The position numbers and the translations under genes are program-made. Below the pieces are notes generated by a model. The model made no database searches. It was not told the DNA's origin and saw nothing but the letters and a program-made list of their open reading frames with translations. A DNA stretch of 36,760 nucleotides from Salinarimonas rosea DSM 21201 (GTDB lineage: Bacteria > Pseudomonadota > Alphaproteobacteria > Rhizobiales > Beijerinckiaceae), in the NCBI RefSeq assembly GCF_000429045.1, contig NZ_AUBC01000033.1, forward strand, positions 1-36,760, read 5' to 3'. Shown here in pieces: positions 31,197 through 36,760 of this stretch. The stretch's first letter is position 1, and each line of letters opens with the position of its first letter.

Positions 31197-33035
31197 TTAC
31201 TCAGCCGGTGCCTCCGGCCGGCGGCCGGGAGCGGCCTTCCCGGCGGCGGCGCGGGCGGCGCGCCGCTCGACGAGGAAGCCGCGCAGCTTATCGCCGACGC
31301 GCCCCACGATCCCGCCCGCGCCCTCCCGGCCGTCCTCCTCGAACTCGACCACGGCCTTGGCCACCTGGTCGTCGCGGATGGCGGTCGCGAGCAGGTAGGC
31401 GGGCTCGATGGCGATGCGGTCGCCGATGTCGACGCGGTCCTCGAAGCGCTCGGCGAAGCCTGCGGCGACGGTCAGCCCCTTCAGGTCGGCGGGCACGTGC
31501 AGGCCGTAGAGCGTGCACACGTCCTCGATGGCCGCGTCCCCGCCGAAGGAGAAGGTGCCGACGCCGAAGGCGGAGGCGCCGTCGAGGGTCGCGAAGAGCC
31601 GGTCGAGCCGGCCCACGCGGGCGGGCGGGGCGAGAACGTAGACGTAGTCGCCCACCGCGAGCTCCCCCGCGGCCTCGGGGGTCAGCACCTCCCCGCCGCG
31701 CACGATCATCACCGTCCGCATCCAGGAGGGGAACACGGCGCCGGCGAGGACGGGGCTCGACGGTGCGACGGGGTAGCCCACGAGCTCGAGCTCGAGCTGG
31801 CCCGGCAGGTCGATCTCCAGCCGCTTGATCTCGGGACCCGTGTCGCGGACCTTGAGGCCGAGCCGTCCCGCCGCCCAGGCCACGGTCCAGCCCTGGACGA
31901 GCAGCGAGACGAGCACGACGAAGAAGGCGACGTTGAAGTAGGTCTCCGCGTTCGGCAGGTCGGCGAGCGTCGGGATCGCGGCGAGGAAGATCGAGACCGC
32001 GCCGCGCAGGCCCACCCACGAGACGAAGGTCTTTTCGCGCCGGGAGAAGCCGAAGGGCGTGAGGCACAGCCACACCGAAACGGGGCGGCCCACCACGATC
32101 AGGAAGACCGCGAGCGCCATCGCCGGCAGCGCATAGGCGACCAGCGTCGAGGGGGTGACGAGCAGCCCCAGCACGAGGAACATCACGATCTGCGAGAGCC
32201 AGGTCGTGGCGTCGTGGAAGGACAGGATCGTCGGGAAGGCGCGCACCGGCCGGTTGCCGAGGATCAGCCCGGCGAGGTAGGCGGCGAGGAAGCCCGAGCC
32301 CTGCAGCACGCTCGCGAGCGCGAAGATCAGCACCGCGGCGGCGACGACGAGGAGCGGATGGAGGCCCTGCGGCAGGGTCACCCGGTTGAGGGTCGCGGCG
32401 AGCGCGAGCCCGCCGGTCACGCCGATCGCGGCACCCACCAGCGCCTGCTGGCCGAGGATCAGCGAGACCTCGACCCAGCCCGTCGCCCGCGGCGCGAGCA
32501 CGAGCTCGACGAGGACGAGCGTGAGGAAGACGGCGACGGGATCGTTGGTGGCGCTCTCGATCTCGATGGCGTTGGCGACGCGCCGGCGCAGCTGCACGCC
32601 CTTCGAGCGCATCAGGAAGAACACCGCGGCGGCATCCGTCGAGGCGACGATGGCGCCGACCAGCAAGCCCTCGACGAGCCGCAGATCGAGGATCAGCGTC
32701 GCGACCGCGCCGGTGATGCCCGCGGTGACGACGACGCCGATCGTCGAGAGCATCAGCGCGGGGGCGAGCACGCCGCGGAAGCTCGACGAGCGCGTGCGCA
32801 GGCCGCCGTCGAACAGGATCACCGCGAGCGCCAAGGAGCCGACGATATAGGCGACCCTGTAGTCGTTGAAGACGATGCCGCCGGGCCCGTCCTGGCCGGC
32901 GAGCATGCCCAGGCACAGGAAGAGGAAGAGCAGCGGCGCGCCGAAGCGCGAGGCGACGAGGCTCGTCGCGACCCCCGCCACGACGAAGGCCGCGCCGAAC
33001 AAGAGCGCCACGTTCGAGAATGCGAGGCTCTCCAT
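31197..33035 (-). CDS. Potassium/proton antiporter, CvrA/NhaP2 type
   Basis: A 612-residue CPA1-family cation:proton antiporter. The membrane domain covers about residues 1-395 with about 12 TM segments, from NVALLFGAAFVVAGVATSLV to FNVAFFVVLVSLLVQGWTVAW, and has the family motifs IVASTDAAAVFFLMRSKGV and ESATNDPVAVFLTLVLVEL (the ND pair of CPA1 exchangers). Cytoplasmic domains follow: an RCK_C/TrkA_C-like domain (about 410-480, VFPSWMRTVMIVRGGEVL, VGDYVYVLAP) and a CorC-associated-type domain near 490-570 (FSFGGDAAIEDVCTLYGL), then a basic tail. This layout matches K+/H+ antiporters of the CvrA/NhaP2 group. ATG 33035 gives the usual N-terminus; GGAGG lies 13 nt upstream, so spacing is loose. 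It is a single gene. Confidence 0.93.
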   Translation of the reverse strand: MESLAFSNVALLFGAAFVVAGVATSLVASRFGAPLLFLFLCLGMLAGQDGPGGIVFNDYRVAYIVGSLALAVILFDGGLRTRSSSFRGVLAPALMLSTIGVVVTAGITGAVATLILDLRLVEGLLVGAIVASTDAAAVFFLMRSKGVQLRRRVANAIEIESATNDPVAVFLTLVLVELVLAPRATGWVEVSLILGQQALVGAAIGVTGGLALAATLNRVTLPQGLHPLLVVAAAVLIFALASVLQGSGFLAAYLAGLILGNRPVRAFPTILSFHDATTWLSQIVMFLVLGLLVTPSTLVAYALPAMALAVFLIVVGRPVSVWLCLTPFGFSRREKTFVSWVGLRGAVSIFLAAIPTLADLPNAETYFNVAFFVVLVSLLVQGWTVAWAAGRLGLKVRDTGPEIKRLEIDLPGQLELELVGYPVAPSSPVLAGAVFPSWMRTVMIVRGGEVLTPEAAGELAVGDYVYVLAPPARVGRLDRLFATLDGASAFGVGTFSFGGDAAIEDVCTLYGLHVPADLKGLTVAAGFAERFEDRVDIGDRIAIEPAYLLATAIRDDQVAKAVVEFEEDGREGAGGIVGRVGDKLRGFLVERRAARAAAGKAAPGRRPEAPAE

Positions 33036-33370
33036 GCCGGTTTCGCCGCCTCCGTCCCGGGTCTGGGACACCGTCGGCATCCTTAGCCGAGAGGGCGCGC
33101 TTCGCGAAGGGCGATGGAGCGCGTGGTCGCGCGAAACACCGCACGGCGCGCCGCGCGATCCTGTCGGCCGTGACGATGCACCCGCTCGCGCGTCCTCCGT
33201 CGAGACGATCGCGGACGACGGCACGGAGCGCCGACCCGGCCGTGGGGCCGGCGACCCGCACCGGCATCGCAATCGCAGGGATTTCATGCAATGGCATGCG
33301 CCGGCGGCCGTGCTATGCGGCCCGCCCGCCGAGCACACTCTCGCCCGACCGTCGATCGCGAGCCGTCATC
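33036..33370. other. Divergent intergenic region, no gene seen
   Basis: This 335-bp gap separates the antiporter and sua5 starts, so both promoters should be here. I see no convincing -35/-10 pair, no tRNA and no supported small ORF. Symmetric elements are the 10-bp palindrome CTTCGCGAAG near 33100 and a 6-bp GC hairpin CCGGCC-GTGG-GGCCGG at 33236-33251. Confidence 0.6.
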
Positions 33371-34339
33371 ATGCCCACCCGCCGCCTTCCCGCCGACGAC
33401 CCCAGCGCGATCGCGGACGCTGCAGCGCTGCTTCGCACGGGCGCGCTCGTGGCCTTCCCGACGGAGACGGTCTACGGCCTGGGCGCGGACGCGACCGACC
33501 CCGCCGCGGTGGTCCGGATCTACGAGGCCAAGCAGCGCCCGCGCTTCAACCCGTTGATCGCGCACCTGCCCGACGCCGCCGCGGCCGACGCGGAGGGCGT
33601 TCTCGACGCGCGCGCGCGCCGTCTCGCCGACGCCTTCTGGCCGGGACCGCTGACGCTCGTCGTGCCGCGCGCGCCGGGCGGGAGCGTCTGCGACGTCGCC
33701 CGCGCGGGGCTCGACACCGTGGCGCTGCGCGTGCCGGCACACCCGCTCGCGCACGCGCTCCTCGTCGCGGCGGGGCGCCCGATCGTCGCACCCTCGGCCA
33801 ACCGGTCGGGCCGCGTGAGCCCGACCGCGGTGGATCACGTGCTCGACGACCTCGACGGGCGAATCGCCGCCGTGCTCGACGGGGGGGAGACGCGGGTGGG
33901 CGTCGAATCGACCATCGTCGCCTGCGTCGACGAGACCCCGCGCCTGCTGCGGCCCGGCGGCGTGCCGCGCAGCGCGCTCGAGGACGTGCTGGGGAGCCCG
34001 CTCGCCGGCAGCCTGCCGGAGGGCGGCGTGCGGGCGCCGGGGATGCTCGCCTCGCACTACGCACCGCGCGCGCGGGTGCGGCTGGACGCCGCGGAGATCC
34101 GCGCGGGCGAGGCGGCGCTGCTGTTCGGCCCGGCGCAGCCGCAGGGGCTCGGACATGCCGTCGCCACCTTCAACCTCAGCGTGGGCGGCGACCTCGCCGA
34201 GGCGGCCGCGCGGCTGTTCGGCGGGCTGCGCCGGCTCGACGCGAGTGGCGCGGCGACGATCGCCGTCGCGCCGATCCCCGCCCACGGGCTGGGCGAGGCG
34301 ATCCGCGATCGACTCGCCCGCGCCGCCGCGGAGCGGTGA
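33371..34339 (+). CDS. L-threonylcarbamoyladenylate synthase (Sua5 type)
   Basis: A 322-residue enzyme that makes threonylcarbamoyl-AMP from threonine, bicarbonate and ATP, the first step of the t6A37 tRNA modification. The YrdC domain (about 10-195) shows ALVAFPTETVYGLGADATDP, YEAKQRPRFNPLIAHL, FWPGPLTLVVPR, and SANRSGRVSPTAVDHV. The C-terminal Sua5 domain (about 210-322) follows the linker RPGGVPRSALEDVLG and PGMLASHYAPRARVRL, typical of the long Sua5 form rather than short TsaC. ATG 33371 is in the normal place; the site before it is GC-poor in purines and no strong ribosome-binding site is seen. It converges with wrbA, with 10 bp between stops. Confidence 0.95.
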   Translation: MPTRRLPADDPSAIADAAALLRTGALVAFPTETVYGLGADATDPAAVVRIYEAKQRPRFNPLIAHLPDAAAADAEGVLDARARRLADAFWPGPLTLVVPRAPGGSVCDVARAGLDTVALRVPAHPLAHALLVAAGRPIVAPSANRSGRVSPTAVDHVLDDLDGRIAAVLDGGETRVGVESTIVACVDETPRLLRPGGVPRSALEDVLGSPLAGSLPEGGVRAPGMLASHYAPRARVRLDAAEIRAGEAALLFGPAQPQGLGHAVATFNLSVGGDLAEAAARLFGGLRRLDASGAATIAVAPIPAHGLGEAIRDRLARAAAER

Positions 34340-34349
34340 GCGGGCCGGC

Positions 34350-34949
34350 TCAGCCCGCGAGCTTGCCTGCGATCTGCGCGACGTGACGGCCCTGGTAGCG
34401 CGCGCCCTCGAGCTCGACCGCGGAGGGCTGGCGCGAGCCGTCGCCGGCGGCGATGGTCGAGGCGCCGTAGGGCGAGCCGCCCTTCACCTCCTCGACGCCC
34501 ATCTGCCCGGCGAAGGCGTAGGGCAGCCCGACGATCACCATGCCGTGGTGCAGGAGCACGGTGTGGAACGAGAGGATCGTCGATTCCTGCCCGCCGTGCT
34601 GGGTGGCCGAGGAGGTGAAGACCGAGCCCACCTTGCCGACGAGCTTGCCCTGGGCCCAGAGCGCACCGGTCTGATCGAGGAAGTTCTTCATCTGCGCCGC
34701 CATGTTGCCGTACCGCGTCGGCGTGCCGAAGACGATCGCGTCGTAGTCGGCGAGCTCGTTGGGGTCGGCGATCGGCGCGGCCTGGTCGAGCTTGTAGTGC
34801 GCGCCCTGCGCGATCGCGTCGGGGACGAGCTCGGGCACGCGCTTGACCACGACCTCGGCGCCGGCCTCGCGCGCGCCCTCGGCGGCGGCGTTCGCCATCT
34901 GCTCGATGTGGCCCCAGGTGGAATAATAGAGGACGAGGACCTTCGCCAT
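34350..34949 (-). CDS. wrbA: NAD(P)H:quinone oxidoreductase WrbA
   Basis: A 199-residue flavodoxin-like FMN enzyme (type IV quinone reductase) that reduces quinones by two electrons and protects against oxidative stress. Seen are [19 protein letters not shown] (phosphate-binding loop), [34 protein letters not shown], the [11 protein letters not shown] segment and [20 protein letters not shown], which are WrbA-specific. ATG 34949 has AGGAGATC 5-10 nt upstream. Length matches the family. It diverges from a LysR regulator across 146 bp holding repeated sequences, so LysR control is likely. Confidence 0.96.
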   Translation of the reverse strand: MAKVLVLYYSTWGHIEQMANAAAEGAREAGAEVVVKRVPELVPDAIAQGAHYKLDQAAPIADPNELADYDAIVFGTPTRYGNMAAQMKNFLDQTGALWAQGKLVGKVGSVFTSSATQHGGQESTILSFHTVLLHHGMVIVGLPYAFAGQMGVEEVKGGSPYGASTIAAGDGSRQPSAVELEGARYQGRHVAQIAGKLAG

Positions 34950-35031
34950 GATCGGGATCTCCTGCGTTGTCGGGGGGAGCACCTCGGCGCGGGGTCGCGC
35001 GCATGCCGGGTGCCGTCGCCCCGAAAAGTAG

Positions 35032-35075
35032 ACTTTCCTCGACGCAACGCTAGCTGTATCCTCGACAGCGAAAGT
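35032..35075. promoter_or_regulatory. Repeats between wrbA and the LysR gene
   Basis: TCCTCGAC occurs twice as a direct repeat (35036-35043 and 35059-35066, 23 bp apart, close to two helical turns). The pair is enclosed by the inverted repeat ACTTTC (35032-35037) and GAAAGT (35070-35075). The arrangement fits two binding sites for one regulator facing the divergent promoters. That the LysR protein binds here is inferred from position. Confidence 0.45.
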
Positions 35076-35095
35076 TTGCGCGGACGCAAGAGATC

Positions 35096-35995
35096 ATGAC
35101 CAACAGCCAGCTCGCCTGGGACGACTTCCGCCTCGTGAAGACCATCGCCGAGGCGCGCGGGCTGACCGGCGCCGCGGCGGCGCTCGGCGTGAACCATTCG
35201 ACCGCCTTCCGCCGGCTCGGCCAGCTCGAGACGGCGCTCGGCGTCAAGCTGTTCGACCGCCACCGCACCGGCTACGTGCTCACCACGGCGGGCGAGGAGA
35301 TGTGCGCCATCGCCGAGCGGATGGACGAGGACATCAACGGCTTCGCCCGCAAGATCGCCGGCCAGTCGATCGCGCCGGCCGGCGAGCTGCGGGTCACGAC
35401 GAGCGATTCGCTGCTCGTCCACCTCCTGATGCCGATCTTCGCCGACTTCCGGGGGCGCTATCCCGAGATCCGCCTCGACCTCGTGCTCGCCAACCACGCG
35501 CTGAACCTGTCCAAGCGCGACGCGGACGTCGCCGTGCGCGCCACCGACGCCCCGCCGGAGACGCTCGTCGGCCGGCGGCTCGCGACGATCAACTGGGCCT
35601 TCTACGGGCGGCGCCAGGACTTCCCCGATCCGCAGCCGCCGGACATCGCCTCGCTCTACGCGCGCGACTGGGTCTCGCTCGGCGACAACCTCTCCGGGCT
35701 CAAGGTGGCGAAGTTCGTGCGCGACCACGTCGCCCCCGAGCGCGTCGCCGCGAAGATATCGACCGTGCTGGGGCTCGCCGAGGCGGTCGAGACGGGGGTG
35801 GGCATCGGCGCCATCCCCTGCCTGATCGGCGACGCGCGTCCCGGCCTGCGGCGGCTGTCGGACCCGCGGCCGGACTTCTCGGCGGGCCTGTGGCTCCTCA
35901 CCCACCCGGACCTGCGCCGTTCGGCGCGCGTGCGCGTCTTCCTCGACTTCGTCGCCGCCGAGATCGGCGCACGGCGCGCGCTGATCGAGGGCTGA
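35096..35995 (+). CDS. LysR family transcriptional regulator
   Basis: A 299-residue LysR-type regulator. The N-terminal winged helix-turn-helix is WDDFRLVKTIAEARGLTGAA followed by ALGVNHSTAFRRLGQLETALGVKLFDR; the effector-binding domain starts near residue 95 (GELRVTTSDSLLVHLLMPIF) and covers the rest. It diverges from wrbA, the usual LysR arrangement, and so probably controls it, possibly in response to a quinone or redox signal; the effector cannot be read from sequence. The DUF1499 gene begins 1 bp after its stop and may be co-transcribed. ATG 35096 is preceded by AAGAGA, a usable ribosome-binding site. Confidence 0.93.
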   Translation: MTNSQLAWDDFRLVKTIAEARGLTGAAAALGVNHSTAFRRLGQLETALGVKLFDRHRTGYVLTTAGEEMCAIAERMDEDINGFARKIAGQSIAPAGELRVTTSDSLLVHLLMPIFADFRGRYPEIRLDLVLANHALNLSKRDADVAVRATDAPPETLVGRRLATINWAFYGRRQDFPDPQPPDIASLYARDWVSLGDNLSGLKVAKFVRDHVAPERVAAKISTVLGLAEAVETGVGIGAIPCLIGDARPGLRRLSDPRPDFSAGLWLLTHPDLRRSARVRVFLDFVAAEIGARRALIEG

Positions 35996-35996
35996 G

Positions 35997-36760
35997 ATGC
36001 GTCGCCTCATCGTCGAGGACCCGATGTCGCGCCCCGCGACGTGGTCGCTGCGGCTCGGCTGGCTCGGCCTCGCCGTCCTCCTGATCGCGGGCCTCGTCGT
36101 GCGCGCGCGGCGCGTCGAGCTGGAGCCCGGGCTGGCGGCGCTGGCCGCCGCCTGCGCCGTCGCGGGGCTCGCCGCCCTCCTCGCGCTCCTCGCCTTCGTG
36201 CGGATCTGGCGCGAGGGGCATCGCGGCTTCGGGCGCGCGGTCGGCGGGCTCATGCTCGCGGTCGTGACGCTCGCCTATCCCGCCGCCGTCGGCGTACGCA
36301 GCTTCGCCGGCCCGCCGATGCTCGACGTGACGACACGCGCCGCCCCGCCGCTGACGTTCTCGGCCTCGCGCGCCGCGAGCGAGGCGCGCGACGGATGGCG
36401 CCCCGTCCCGACGCCTGCCGGCCTGCGCGAGCGCCAGCGCGCGGCGGCCCCCGCGCTCGCCGGCCTCGAGGTCGCCCTGCCGGAGGACGCCGCCTACGCG
36501 CTCGCCCGTGAGGCGACGGAAGCGGTCGGCTACGACGTGGTGGAGGCGGTGGCGCCGGGCGGGCGTGGCCCGACGGCGCGGCTCGAGGCGCGAACGGCCA
36601 CCCTCGTCCTGCGCTTTCCCGTGGAGCTGACCCTGCGCGTCTCCCCGACGCCGACGGGAGCCCGCATCGACGCCCGCGCCGTCACCCGCGCCCCCCTCGC
36701 CGACCTCGGCGGCGCGCGCTGGCGCATCGAGCGCCTGCTCGCGGAGATCGACGCGCGCGC
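35997..36760 (+). CDS. DUF1499 family membrane protein (partial)
   Basis: The reading frame opens at ATG 35997, one base after the LysR stop, and runs to the window edge without a stop (254 codons), so the C-terminus is missing. Three TM segments lead: SLRLGWLGLAVLLIAGLVV, GLAALAAACAVAGLAALLAL and VGGLMLAVVTLAYPAAVGV. The rest should be periplasmic: a proline-rich stretch, a conserved Tyr-rich segment (AYALAREATEAVGYDVVEAV) and ATLVLRFPVELTLRVSP, matching the DUF1499 domain. The family has no proven function. An in-frame ATG at 36024 could be the real start. Only the N-terminal part is visible, so the family call rests on the last 100 residues. Confidence 0.78.
   Translation, partial: MRRLIVEDPMSRPATWSLRLGWLGLAVLLIAGLVVRARRVELEPGLAALAAACAVAGLAALLALLAFVRIWREGHRGFGRAVGGLMLAVVTLAYPAAVGVRSFAGPPMLDVTTRAAPPLTFSASRAASEARDGWRPVPTPAGLRERQRAAAPALAGLEVALPEDAAYALAREATEAVGYDVVEAVAPGGRGPTARLEARTATLVLRFPVELTLRVSPTPTGARIDARAVTRAPLADLGGARWRIERLLAEIDAR

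Noticed and set aside
31197-33338. Longer antiporter with a 101-codon N-terminal extension
   Set aside because: The extra part is polar and low-complexity; the family N-terminus starts at the ATG at 33035.

Overview
The window is uniformly very GC-rich and gene-dense, with short intergenic gaps. The gene set looks like an alphaproteobacterium of the Hyphomicrobiales (Methylobacteriaceae/Salinarimonadaceae-like). This is inferred from an ELM1-family protein beside trxB with an Lrp regulator, a divergent xerC/priA pair, CIA30 and DUF1499 proteins, and full-length Sua5. No tRNA, rRNA, CRISPR array, insertion sequence or phage gene was recognised.

Left region (1-9955): the edge of a secondary-metabolite cluster. 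A polyketide synthase starting with a ketosynthase (minus strand, runs off the left end) diverges from a 2771-residue NRPS ordered FAAL - ACP - C - A1 - T - Cy - A2 - T. A2 reads as cysteine-activating and is preceded by a heterocyclisation domain. The predicted chain is fatty acyl - residue 1 - thiazoline, handed to the PKS. The ketosynthase has Asn where the first catalytic His belongs, and A1 has an unusual specificity code. This is the best candidate for an undescribed system here.

Middle-left (9984-19247): housekeeping genes. These are ELM1-trxB-hydrolase (one transcript), a divergent Lrp regulator, infC with an AUU start and a leader hairpin, an ETHE1-like metallo-beta-lactamase-fold dioxygenase behind an AT-rich operator-like palindrome, a tandem-receiver protein with a degenerate first receiver, and divergent xerC and priA.

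Middle (19365-24637): a pfkB-ldhA pair whose ribosome-binding site and start codon are tandemly duplicated, a YihY/BrkB membrane protein, an unrecognised exported protein, and a MOSC-domain protein coupled to it.

Signalling operon (24655-28236, minus): an exported SUOX-like small protein, a two-TM histidine kinase, a lone receiver, and a receiver fused to a MarR-type winged helix.

Right region (28419-36760): CIA30, DUF6356, a second Lrp regulator, pal away from tol genes, cueR behind a classic 19-bp-spacer promoter and a coupled 33-codon ORF, a CvrA/NhaP2-like antiporter, Sua5, wrbA divergent from a LysR regulator, and a DUF1499 protein cut by the right edge.
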